A DNA stretch of 22,379 bases, taken from positions 1,620,434-1,642,812 of the forward strand of contig BFEA01000108.1 in assembly GCA_003427395.1 (NCBI GenBank). Reading direction: 5' to 3'. Numbering within the stretch: position 1 is the first letter of the stretch; each line of letters starts with the position of its first letter. Positions 1 to 8,518 of the stretch are shown one piece after another. A model generated the notes under the pieces. It worked only from the letters and a program-made list of their open reading frames with translations. It did no database searches and was not told where the DNA came from. The position numbers and the translations under genes are program-made. This stretch comes from Chara braunii. Lineage: Eukaryota; Streptophyta; Charophyceae; Charales; Characeae.

Positions 1-95
<95 letters not shown>

Positions 96-100
96 TGACA
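1..100. repeat. GA and GACA microsatellite
   Basis: Positions 1-66 are uninterrupted GA dinucleotides, passing into GACA tetranucleotide units to about 94. The array reaches the first base, so its true length is unknown. The GACA part probably arose from the GA part by a point change that then spread by slippage. Confidence 0.97.
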
Positions 101-202
101 GTCTCCACAAAAGAGGGGTGTGTGTGTGTGGAGAGAGAGAGCCACAAAAGAGGGGGGTGGGGTGGGGAGAGAGAGAGAGAGAGAGTCTCCACAAAAGAGG
201 GG
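101..202. repeat. Short interspersed motif with GA/GT tracts
   Basis: The 18-base motif GTCTCCACAAAAGAGGGG occurs at 101-118 and again at 185-202, with a partial copy at 142-157. GT and GA runs lie between the copies. This looks like a compound microsatellite that duplicated as a block. No coding content is supported. Confidence 0.85.
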
Positions 203-216
203 CAACACAATTGCTT

Positions 217-218
<2 letters not shown>

Positions 219-284
<66 letters not shown>

Positions 285-300
285 GTTTGCGTGTGTGTGC
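219..300. repeat. GT microsatellite
   Basis: About 40 GT units, pure from 219 to about 278 and then interrupted by GC and TTT variants up to 300. Open frames across it encode only alternating Cys-Val and are not genes. Confidence 0.97.
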
Positions 301-1139
301 ATGTGCTCAGACAGACATTCCCCTGGTCATCGTGAGTCAGTAGACGCCAGCCATGCTCGGATCAAAAGTTGCAGGGCCCACACCACAGCGACTTGCCCAA
401 ATGTGCGTCCTGGCCTGGAAACTGTGTTAGCCCCTCTATACTATGGCTGGGCACACCAGTTTGGAACCTGCTGGTAGCCCCGCGCCTTGGCACTGGTTTT
501 ACCAGATAACTTAAACCACCAGTACGTTCTCCGATGTGGCGTGCATGTGGCCCCATACAGCCTGAGCAAAATGGCTGGCAGTGCCAGCCAGCCAAAAGGA
601 GGCCCATGCCGATTCATTTGCTTTTGGGCTCGCAGGGCATTTCCAGCTTCATGAAAAAGAGACTCAGACGTACTGGTTGTTTGAGCCACCAGTCCGGGAG
701 ACCCTACTGCGGACCTCTGACAGTTTTTTTTATGATGAGGGACTGTAAGTGGGTGCATGCTGGCCTGTACGTCCAAAACGACAGCCGGTGTGTTAACCCG
801 CGCTGGGCCGTGCATCTTGCTCATGGACTGTTCTTTAAAACCACCTGTCGTCAGCCCAGCCTTTGAAAGCCGCTTGCCTGCATACTCGCAGAAAGCCTCG
901 CCGTGCCGAACATGTAATCCAGCCTCTACAACAACCTGGGCTTTCAAAAAAAAAAAAAAAAAGGGCAGATGGTGTTAGGCAAAACGGTTCGGATTTCTTT
1001 GGGTCAGCCAAAACTCCACATTGGGAAAAACCTTACAAACTGATCATTTAACTACCTGAAGGATCTCAGGAGCCTACTTCCATGTACTGCAACACCTACC
1101 TGACAGCGGAAGCACTTGGGGACTTTGAGGAGTCGTATC
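301..1139. other. Unassigned sequence left of LINE1
   Basis: No recognisable protein family, RNA or transposon terminus. Open frames exist on both strands (for example 168 codons on the minus strand at 441-947), but they overlap each other and none shows a known motif. A 17-A run at 946-962 suggests that at least part of this stretch is a poly(A)-tailed retroposed fragment on the plus strand. Confidence 0.5.
946..962 (+). repeat. A17 tract, possible retroposon tail
   Basis: Seventeen consecutive A on the plus strand inside otherwise mixed sequence. Such tails mark the 3' end of LINE- or SINE-mobilised copies. I could not identify the matching 5' end or a target-site duplication, so the parent element is unknown. 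Confidence 0.5.
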
Positions 1140-1744
1140 TTTTTTTTTTCTTTTTTTTTTTTGTGCAAGAATAGCCCTTGTGTAAGCTCTCTATCCCGGC
1201 GGTGGTAAGAGAACTGTCGGAATTTAGGGCTTATCTGCCGGGCTGCTCCGTCTATTGGTGGGGAGCGGCACCTGCTGGAAACTGGGTCCAGCCTCCCATT
1301 GATACATCTTGCTAAGAGCCTTTCAATCGTTGTTCCCAGGGCTGTGGTCATGTCAGTTGTCATTCTGGGGCTCCGTTATCCCATGGAGCTGCCAGTAATA
1401 TCCATCCCATCTTGGAGCGCCCCTTATCTTATTTGCACAGCCCTACTCAGCAGCTCCCTAATCATTATTACAATGTCTGACCCTGTGAAGCCCTTTAAAC
1501 CTCATACCTCTCAAAACCCATGCATGCCACATTATTGATCCTTAAAGCCCGCTGCGACGGAGAGCAGTACAGTGAGCCAAGGCAATTGCAGCACATCTGA
1601 ATCTGTCTTGTATATCACTGGGTGTGTGAGCGTCCTTGTTCCGTAGACCGATTGATCGCCCAGATCCGCTTCCTGTCTATTACTTCTGCAAATCAGCAGA
1701 TCGTTCTTGTGATTGCTTGGCCAGGCTTTACTTGTCGTTGGCTG
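1140..1744 (-). other. LINE1 3' UTR and poly(A) end
   Basis: Downstream of the proline-rich tail of ORF2 on the minus strand there is about 600 bp without a supported frame. It ends in an A-rich tract (T-rich at 1140-1162 on the plus strand, with one interruption at 1150). A 65-bp block at 1245-1309 is shared with the 3' UTR of LINE2. The tract is taken as the reverse-transcription start of the insertion. No target-site duplication could be verified, because the 5' end is interrupted. Confidence 0.7.
1245..1309 (-). repeat. Conserved 65-bp LINE 3' UTR block, copy 1
   Basis: Matches 20869-20933 (plus strand) at about 55 of 65 positions by hand alignment. The flanks are unrelated. The core TTTCCAGCAGGTG is identical. 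It lies downstream of ORF2 in both LINEs, in the same orientation relative to the element. That is compatible with a 3' recognition element for the reverse transcriptase, or with a shared SINE-like piece. Confidence 0.75.
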
Positions 1745-1854
1745 TTATCTGTGCTTCATCCACCCTTTGGCTGGAGAGGCTGATCCAGTCATTGTCAAGC
1801 TGCTGGGTTGGAGTGGGGGAGGGTAGGGATTTTCTGGCAGGGGAGGGGTCAAGG

Positions 1855-2010
1855 GTACAGCTGCGCCGGGAGGTGTGTTTGTGGGAAGCGGAGGGGGCGA
1901 GTCAGGGATAGGCTGTCTCTTATACACATCTAGATGTGTATAAGAGACAGGAGTACAGCTGCGCCGGGAGGTGTGTTTGTGGGAAGCGGAGGGGGCGAGT
2001 CAGGGATAGG
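1855..2010. repeat. 58-bp direct repeat flanking an adapter junction
   Basis: 1855-1912 and 1953-2010 are identical over 58 bases and are separated only by the 38-bp adapter dimer plus GA. A genomic duplication with an exact library adapter between its copies is best explained by a chimeric read or an assembly overlap that was never trimmed. The genome probably carries the 58 bp once. Confidence 0.93.
1913..1950. other. Tn5 mosaic-end dimer (library adapter artefact)
   Basis: The sequence is CTGTCTCTTATACACATCT followed immediately by its own reverse complement, a perfect 38-bp palindrome. This is the junction made by two 19-bp Tn5 mosaic ends in transposase-based mate-pair libraries. Translated, it yields the familiar spurious peptide beginning MYKRQ. 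It is not a natural Tn5/IS50 insertion: no transposase or inside end is present, and the flanks are a 58-bp duplication rather than the 9-bp one of Tn5. Confidence 0.97.
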
Positions 2011-2200
2011 AGGTAGGGAGTCTTGGGGGCGGGGAGGCGGGGAGGGTAGGGGGTACAGATTGAGTAGGGCACTTCTGACGGGGTAGGGGATGAATCGCTG
2101 GGGGGGGAGGAGGCTGGTCTGGGAAGGGAGGCGGGGAGTCTGGGAGACTGGGGGGAGAAGGGGGGTAGCGGGAGAGTGGCAGGGGAGGGGGATCTACTAT
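2010..2200 (+). repeat. G-rich tract opposite the proline tail
   Basis: The plus strand carries many runs of three or more G with short spacers, the complement of the CCC/CCT codons of the proline tail. It meets the loose pattern for G-quadruplex formation on the antisense strand of LINE1. This is a consequence of coding composition and may have no role. Confidence 0.6.
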
Positions 2201-2726
2201 TATGGGAGATGACTGTGGTGTGTTGGAGGGTGAGATTGAGGGGTAAGGGGGTGGTGGTTCAGGCGGAAAAGGTGGATCTTGCAACCAAGATGATGAGGGC
2301 TGCGATGGGACTGTAGGCAGTGGTGCTGCAGAGACCGGGTGGGTGGGTGTTTGAGGCTGTGCCAGACTGATTGTTGCTGAGCCCTGCATAGAATCGGGGT
2401 GCAATACTGATGTGTTGTGGGTGACAACCATTGGATTTCCGGGCAGGGGGACTGTGAAGGCTAGGGACGGATGCCATTGCCAGGTATGTTCCATCTTTGT
2501 CCACTGGCCCCACACTAGCTTGTTTGTTGCGTCCAAGTCTCCCAATTTACTTCCCGGGTCCAGCCATGTCGACTTGAATTCTTGTACTAGCTGTTGTTTT
2601 TGGGATACATCCTGTGCATTTTTCAGTGTGGTTGTGAGTCTCGCCCATGCCCTATGGATATTAACTCTTATTATTTCAGCCATTTTTTTTTCTGCTTGTA
2701 GGTAGCCGAAGTTATGTTCTTTCCTC

Positions 2727-3174
2727 TCATGTGAGTATATTGCCCGCCAGATCGTCATAATAAGTTCCAATCTGGTGTAAGTTGTGTTCGAAGGTGGACC
2801 ATGAAGACATCGAGGTGTTTCGTTGCCCCAGAAGCAGAGTGGCTGAATCCCATGGCAGGTCCTTGTCAGTCAGGGATCTCCACGCCGCATCCCACCACCT
2901 CCAGATTTGTAGAGCCATGGGGCATTCTAAGAGGCAGTGTTCCAGATCTGCTATTTGTTGAGCGGCAGAAGACTTCCCACAATATGAGCAGATTGGGGAA
3001 AATACTCCCCTTTGCACCAAGCCTGATCGTGCGGTGATTCAGTCTGGTGTAGGTAAACACCTGTAGAGGATCTACCATTGGCGTGCTCGCTGGGCAGTTG
3101 GCATCCAGCAGGCGAATTGACTCCACTTGAAATTTTGTAAATCTTGTGCAGTGGTAAGGGCGTGTTTTTTCCAT
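2727..3174 (-). pseudogene. LINE1 ORF2 zinc-finger segment
   Basis: Minus-strand frames at 3174-2866 and 3020-2727 overlap with a frameshift between them. Together they carry a segment with LYTRLNHRTIRLGAKG and then CSYC...EHCLLEC, a CX2C...HX4C finger followed by IWRWWDAAW. This is the zf-RVT type finger at the C-terminus of many LINE ORF2 proteins, thought to bind nucleic acid. LINE2 keeps the EHIFLQC half followed by LLWRWWNRIWW. The finger residues in LINE1 are all present. The breaks on either side mean no intact protein could be made. Confidence 0.75.
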
Positions 3175-4472
3175 CGCTGTTTTATTATGTCTTCTGTACT
3201 TTTGGTTGTGTGGATTTTCCTATAGCATTCTTTGACAGAGAATTTCCATATGGGCAGCGGAGTTGGCCCCCCCCATTGCCACTCCGCCGGATCGAAGGGG
3301 ACGGAGCAGATGGGTGTGGACATCTCATAGCCCATCCATCCATCTTTTTCATCCCCCACAATGGTCACTTTGATGAGTTGTGCCCAAGAACCTTCCTTGT
3401 CCATTTCTTCATTTCTTTTGAGTTTGGAGCATCTCGCACCCGGCATGGCTGGTTTGAAAGCTTCTAACGCTGCTCTCCCCAATCCGTTTGACTACTTTGT
3501 AGATAATCATGGGGAGGGGCCTAGAGGAGGCTTCTATGACCCAGTCCCCTTCTTTGATCTAGGGACCCTGTTTGAGGGCTGTCATCCAGGAGAGTGGTAT
3601 GGCCTCTTGGATTTCCCTCAGTTTTCCTTCTAGTCCCTTCACATATTTTAGTGTTGCTCTTAGTTGATGCCATGTCTTCCATTTCCCTTTTCCATTGTCC
3701 CAAAGATCACCGATTGTGAAGATGTCTTTCTTCACCCATGAGAGCCAGTGTGAATGTTGGTGGATGGGGAATGGCAGATTGACGACCGATAAGATCTTCG
3801 GGTTTCCAAACAATTGTTGTCTCCAGACCTCGTGCCATCTAGCCGGGGATGGCAGCTTTGAGGGATCCACCTTTCTCCATAGGGAGAAGATTGATGTCCA
3901 AAGAGGGTCATTTTCCAGATTTTTTCTGTAGCGTCCACGTGTGCGTTGCTTTGTTTGGGTTTTGTGGGGATGGACCATGCAGGGTTTGTTAGCCAGGTCA
4001 GAGGGTGCACTTGTGTGTTTGTTGTTGTTTGTGGGGCCAAGTTAGCCAATTGGATGTGGGCAGGTGGGGCCCACGGGACATTGTTGGTCATCAAGAGCCT
4101 TATAATCACTTTGAAGATAACTGCCTTCATCTCATTTTGGGGGTCGATGATCGCTAAACCCCCTTTGGATTTAGGCTGGGCTATCTAGTTTCATGTCACC
4201 CTTTTAATGCATGATCTTAGTTCATGGTCGTTTCAACATAGATATGCTATGATTGCTCCTTTTAAGTTGAGTAGTTGTTTGGAGTCTAATGCCCAGAATG
4301 TTGTTTTATACCAGATTGTTGAGAGGATTGCATTATTGATGGCATTGCGAAGGGCTCTACCCACCAACGAGGTGTGCAGCCCTTTCCAAGAGGACATCTT
4401 TTTTAAGGTCGTTTCTACTAGAACATCCTCATGGTCCTTGGGTGGGCCAAGCATTGTGAGTCTGACCCCCAA
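3072..4472 (-). pseudogene. LINE1 ORF2 post-RT connector
   Basis: Four frame segments (4472-4233, 4130-3732, 3978-3559, 3482-3072) align end to end with LINE2 18430-19690. Landmarks are SLVGRALRNAINNAILSTIW, IAQPKSKGGLAI, WRQQLFGNPKI, FDPAEWQW and KQRWKKH. This is the thumb and connector region downstream of the LINE RT palm. Frameshifts lie near 3945 and 3520. Stop codons sit at 4233-4235 (TGA), 4191-4193 (TGA at a Trp kept in LINE2) and 4185-4187 (TAG). Confidence 0.8.
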
Positions 4473-4514
4473 TAACCTTATTGCCTCTTCTTGGACCCGC
4501 TAGTTGACTTGGGG

Positions 4515-5701
4515 CTATGGAGGCAGGGGGTCCCCCAGAGGGTGCAGCCACCATCCTTCGGTTTTGGTTCCCCAGTTCATCTTCATGTATGCAACAATTG
4601 AAAATAGGTGGATAGTTTGTTGGAGGGCTCTCGGGCTCGACTGAGAGGCTTTTATAAGCACAGTAAGATCGTCTGCAAACAGTGATGTGACCGGGAAGTT
4701 GTGTGGTGGTAGCTCTTGGATGGATATCCTCTCTGTGTCAGGATTTGTTCTTATCAGGGAGGCCAGAGCTTCCATGACTAGGACAAATAGAAGTGGCGTG
4801 ATGGGGTCCCCTTGTCTCACCGACCTTTGCAGAGGAAATGAAGGTGAGAGATGACCATTGATCATAATATTGGTTGTCGCCGAAGTGTGCAGTGTTCTTA
4901 TCCTTGTCTTAATATTGGACCAAAGTTCATTCCTTTGAGACAGCAATCCATAAATTCTCAGTCCACATGGTCATATGCCTTTTCAAAGTCAATTAATAAT
5001 ATCGCCGCCTCTAATTTTCTTTGTCTGACATATTTTATGGTTTCATTGACTAGGAGGATGTTGTCCTGCATATTCCTCTTTGGCATCAATCCCGTCTGGT
5101 CCATGTGGATGAGGGACTGCATATGTGGGAGAAGACGATTGCATAGTGCCTTAGCTACCATTTTATATGGGAGGGGCAGTGACGTGATTGGGCGATAATT
5201 CCTTATCTCCTCCTTAGGTCCCTTTTTGTATAGGAGAGTGGTCACACCTTGTTCTATGAGGTCTCCAAATTTCCTTTCTTGTTGGACATCGTGAGCATAC
5301 TCCATTATGTCTATATGCATGAGTTCCTAGAACTTGATCCAAAATTCTTTGGGGAAGGAGTCCAAGCCTGGTGTCTTTTCATCATCCATATTAGTCAGAG
5401 TTGTCGGTATTTCTTGAGTTTGAAGGGGGGTTTCTAGTTGTTGTCTCTGTGATTGGGACAGGAGTGTGTTGAGGCTATTGAGCAGTGTGTTTCTTGTTTG
5501 GTGCTTTATTTCTCCCTCCCAGTGCTTATTTTCTGATATGAAGAGTCTCTTGTAGTATTGTGTGGTATGATCCACGATCGTGTAGGAATTAGTGGCAGCC
5601 GGTGTGTGTTGTTCAAAGGAATGGTTGAGGGAAGCAACCAGGTTTTGTCTTGATCTGTTTTTGACTTCGGTAAAAAAAAAAATTGTCATTGTACCTTCCA
5701 C
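4515..5701 (-). pseudogene. LINE1 reverse transcriptase domain
   Basis: LINE-type reverse transcriptase, which copies the element RNA from a nicked target. Visible motifs in order: TPGLDSFPKEFW (start of the fingers), IRNYRPITSL, FEKAYDHVD (first catalytic Asp), RSVRQGDPITP, and SLFADDLTVLI with the catalytic FADD pair. The frame from 5701 runs to 4958 with a TAG at about 5325. It ends in a TGA (4958-4960) exactly where the family has Trp after YDHVD. A one-base loss near 4920 then moves the rest into a second frame (4946-4515). All catalytic residues are present, so the loss of function comes from stops and the frameshift. Confidence 0.9.
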
Positions 5702-5836
5702 TTCTGATCTCTTAATCCTTGTCTAGATTCTCCAAGCCTCCGCTTGGTTGTCCATGTAGGTTTGGAGGTGGTTTCTTGCTTCCTGGAGTTGGTTGAGTGT
5801 CTGTTGGTTCAAGGGATTATCCGACAATGATTCATC

Positions 5837-7153
5837 TCATTGTTCCAAAGCCAGAATTAATTTTTCCATTGTTGCTTTCCTCTCCCTAGCATGTGCAATG
5901 GAGAATTTTTTAATCATTTCCCTTAGTTTGGCAATTCCTTCATTGAACCATTGGACCTTGGACAGAAAGATGTGTTTCTGTGCGGTCCAGTATTTCCAAA
6001 ATTTTTCCACCAATACGGTTAGTGTCTGCAACTTTAGGAGTGACATGTTGAATTTGTAAAAGCTTGGGCCCTTTGTGACATGGGAGTGGAAGGATATCCC
6101 CAAAGGTATACACTTATGATCAAAAGACCGACAAGGGCTAATTGAGCAAATCTCTGCCACTGTCGCCAACCCTTCTAGTGTTTGTGAGATAAGAAAGAGA
6201 TCGGTCCTGGAGTTTGAGAGACGCGTCTCTCCCCTCGACCTCAGACATGTGTATGCTCTTTTGTTTGGGTTGAGTGTTCTATAGATATCACACAACTGCA
6301 ACTCAACCGAAAATTGAATTAATGCAAAGATATCCGGCGTTATGATCCCTTGAGGCAATTGGGATGAGGATTTCCTATTTAGATTCGGGTCCGAGGTTAT
6401 GTTAAAATCTCCTGCTATAATCAACGGGTCGTCTGATGGAAGTGACTGATGCAGGTTTTGTAGGAACTTCACTCTGTCAGTCGGATCATTTGGGCCATAG
6501 ATGCTAACTATACATACCGTTTCTTCTCTCAAGGCTGCCTTAAGATAGACCCATCTACCTTCCTGTCTGTCGTACTCCACCTGCTGTGGGATCAACCTAG
6601 TTGTTGGTGGCAGCTAGATTGCAACCCCTGACGACGCTCTGGCTGTGGCATGAGCTGTAAATGAGGTATAGGGCCATATTATTTTCTTCTTGGCTTCATG
6701 ATTGGCAGAGTCAGATGAGTGGGTTTCTTGGATACAGATGGCATCCGGCCAACTTCCTGTTTCTTCATTTCGGAGTGTCTTCCATATCTCCTCTTTTTTT
6801 TATTCATTGGTTGCGATGAACCCATTTACGTTAAGTGAGCGAATGCTAAAATCAGCTTGTTCAATTTTTTTGAGCCAGACTGGTGGGCGACGTAGTGGAG
6901 GATGAACCACTGATGGTGGGGGAGGTGGGGGAAGTGGGGGTGGGGCAGGTCGGGGAGGGGGGGGGGGGGGAGGTGGGAGTGGGGGTGGGGGTCGGGGCGG
7001 GGATGGTGGTTGAGCCGCACTCGGTGGTGTGAATTGCAGAGGGGGTAATTGTGGGGGAGCGGTTCTCAGTGGTTCCGGGTTGCTTGTCGTCTCTTGTTCT
7101 TGCATTAACTGATCTTTGTGGATTTGTTGGGCCGCATCCTTACTATTTTCCAT
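5837..7153 (-). pseudogene. LINE1 ORF2 N-terminus: proline-rich linker and endonuclease
   Basis: ORF2 is taken to start at the Met at 7153. About 100 residues follow, with a proline-dominated block (runs of up to nine Pro), before the endonuclease begins at SLNVNG (about 6840). Endonuclease motifs: CIQETHS (metal-binding Glu), GDFN at residues 62-65 of the 6595-5837 segment, SRTDLF (usual SRID) and FDH (usual SDH). This apurinic-type nuclease nicks target DNA for target-primed reverse transcription. The frame is unchanged across the region. The only lesions are a TAA in an A-run near 6813, a TAG near 6615 and a TGA at 5837-5839. The change of Ser to Phe in the last motif may also be inactivating. 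A proline block in front of the endonuclease is unusual. Confidence 0.85.
6905..7010 (+). repeat. G-rich tract opposite the proline linker
   Basis: Runs such as 14 consecutive G and repeated GGTGGGGG on the plus strand mirror the polyproline codons of the ORF2 linker. Strong G-quadruplex pattern on the strand antisense to LINE1. It also makes this stretch prone to slippage and sequencing error, so the exact run lengths may be wrong. Confidence 0.65.
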
Positions 7154-7184
7154 TTGTAGTTTATTGGTAGAGCGCTGCTAATTT

Positions 7185-8130
7185 AATCACAACAACTGAA
7201 TGAGGCTTTTCTGGTTGTCCCGGTCATTGGAGGAGTCTAGCATGCCTTCCTCCAGAATCGTTTGAAGGAACATTTGGATGTGCTGCACTTTCCATGTGAA
7301 GTTCGGTCTCAGACGTGTGGTGGAAACCTCAAGAAGTTGTTTCTTGGATAGTCAAATAAGGGATGTAACACCCTTCTTGGTGGTTTCCATCGACTGGGTG
7401 TAATCAAATAGGATGATTGCTAACGTTATTCCCATGGGCAAAGGTCTGTTGTTGTGAAGGGAGACCCTCATTACTCCCCGGTCATTGTTGTCCTTGATGA
7501 AAGACCGAATCATCCTTGCCATACAACCCTTTCCAACCTTCCATTGTGAATTCTGCCATTGTTGAGTCAAAGTCAGCCAGTTTGTCTTTCTCCCTTAGAC
7601 CTACCTGCCATTGCTGTGTGCTAGACTCTCTTCTTAGTGGAAGAACCAGCAGGCCTTGCATCTGAGAGAGGGACAAGGCCGTCGTCCGCAGTTTGGGCAG
7701 TCTGATGAGATCTTTTACTTTCCCTTTGGTCTTATGTGCAGCAGCTGAGGTCGTCAGAATCCCCTGTTGCTGCTTTGCTGTCTCATCTTCCTGTATGATT
7801 CAGACAGTTGTTCATTTCCCTCCGAAGTGTCGTAATCTGATTCATCCATCTCTGATGCTCTATCTGTTGTGTCATCTTGCGAGGGGGAGAGCAGGTCGAT
7901 TTCTGGTTCTGATACCTTTTCTGCACCCCCGTCCTTTTCTTGTAAGGCCGGGTTCGTCTGGGGAGTTTCCGGCTCAAACCCAGTCTCAGATGATGAGAAT
8001 TTCTCTGATATCAAATCGATGACCTGTGTGGAGGGTGAGGGCTGAGACTGCAGTGGGGAGATGAGCATAACTGGTGTGAGGAGATGTGGCGGGATCATTT
8101 CCTCTAACGGTAATGTGAACGCCACCATTG
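7185..8130 (-). pseudogene. LINE1 ORF1-like region
   Basis: The minus strand between the LTR of gypsy A and ORF2 holds three overlapping frames (8212-7754, 7676-7482, 7570-7352) that read as one protein with two frameshifts. A likely start is the Met at about 8130, eight bases from the LTR end; the longer upstream frame is LTR sequence. The N-terminal part is acidic and Ser/Thr/Pro-rich (SEPEIDLLSPSQDDTTD). The middle has DFDSTMAEFTMEGWKG and FIKDNNDRGVMRVSLHNN. Position just upstream of ORF2 argues for ORF1, the RNA-binding partner in most LINEs. I recognise no coiled coil, RRM or zinc knuckle, so the assignment rests on position. Confidence 0.5.
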
Positions 8131-8138
8131 CTCCCTCC

Positions 8139-8460
8139 TGTGACGAGCGCGAGGCTGAGGGAGAGCCGAGGGAGAGGAGAGAGAGAGGGAGAGAGTGAGA
8201 GCACACACACACTCACTCACTCGACACGACTGAGGGTCGGACGCAGACACAGTGGCAAAAGTACCGGTGACACGTACGGTACCAGAGGCATTTCCGCAAA
8301 AACCCCGAGGGCAGAACTGAAAAATTGCGGCATTTGAAAGTGACGCCTGAATTGCAGCATGGCGCCAGTTGTCCAAAATCCGACGGTACCAAAGGAGGGT
8401 TTTGGACAACAGGGTGCCAGACCGAAAACGGGATGCAGCAGAAACAACAAAAAGATAGAC
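8139..8460 (-). repeat. Partial 3' LTR of gypsy copy A
   Basis: Aligns with copy B LTR from about 17330 to 17696 and shares the terminal ...CA end (TG at 8139-8140 on the plus strand). The first roughly 30 bp of the LTR and the adjacent polypurine tract are deleted. Compared with B it carries a GT/CT-rich expansion of about 70 bp (8155-8225) and lacks a 123-bp segment present in B. LINE1 sequence begins immediately beyond it. Confidence 0.82.
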
Positions 8461-8518
8461 GTCACAGGGTATTTTGTCTGACGTTCTGCACAGGGAGGTA
8501 TGGTGTAACTGGGTGGGT

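Larger units (their letters stand above)
1745..2770 (-). pseudogene. LINE1 ORF2 C-terminus: helical segment and proline-rich tail
   Basis: The minus-strand frame from 2770 to 2000 encodes 256 residues. The first roughly 75 are charged and helical (motif TIWRAIY...AEKKMAEIIRVNIHRAW) and align with a matching segment after the zinc finger of LINE2, near 20110-20330. This resembles the Trp/Ile-rich helix that follows the zinc finger in plant-type LINEs. The rest is extremely proline-rich (runs of PPPP with Ser and Thr). The frame stops at 2000, but a neighbouring frame continues proline-rich to 1745 across the adapter artefact. A frameshift near 2000-2050, or damage from the artefact, therefore hides the real end. 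LINE2 has no comparable proline tail. Function of the tail is unknown. Confidence 0.65.
1140..8138 (-). mobile_element. LINE1: near full-length decayed non-LTR retrotransposon
   Basis: Reading the minus strand from 8138 down to 1140 gives, in order: ORF1-like sequence, a proline-rich linker, an apurinic-type endonuclease, a reverse transcriptase with FADD, a long post-RT region, a CX2C...HX4C zinc finger, a helical tail, a proline-rich tail, a 3' UTR and an A-rich tail. This is the standard order of L1/Tx1-type LINEs. The 5' end is cut by the LTR of gypsy copy A at 8139, so the promoter is not seen. From 7153 to 4958 ORF2 stays in one frame, broken only by nonsense codons. Further downstream there are at least six frameshifts. 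An adapter artefact interrupts the 3' end at 1913-1950. The element is not functional as given. Confidence 0.9.

Noticed and set aside
118-477. Open frames of 71-119 codons through the GT microsatellite
   Set aside because: They translate to long Cys-Val alternation and exist in all three frames, a composition artefact of the repeat.
441-947. 168-codon minus-strand frame and overlapping 110-codon plus-strand frame
   Set aside because: Each overlaps the other on the opposite strand, neither has a recognisable motif, and the stretch ends at a poly(A) tract. Not enough to call a gene.
1745-1927. Frame starting MYKRQ
   Set aside because: The start codon lies in the sequencing adapter. The downstream proline-rich part is real LINE1 sequence, but the ORF as such is not.
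1913-1950. Natural Tn5/IS50 end or a palindromic regulatory site
   Set aside because: Exact adapter dimer, no transposase, 58-bp rather than 9-bp duplication, and a eukaryotic context.
7160-7200. GGTAGAGCGCTGC resembling a tRNA D-arm
   Set aside because: No acceptor stem, anticodon arm or T-arm at the right spacing; it lies in LINE1 between ORF1 and ORF2.
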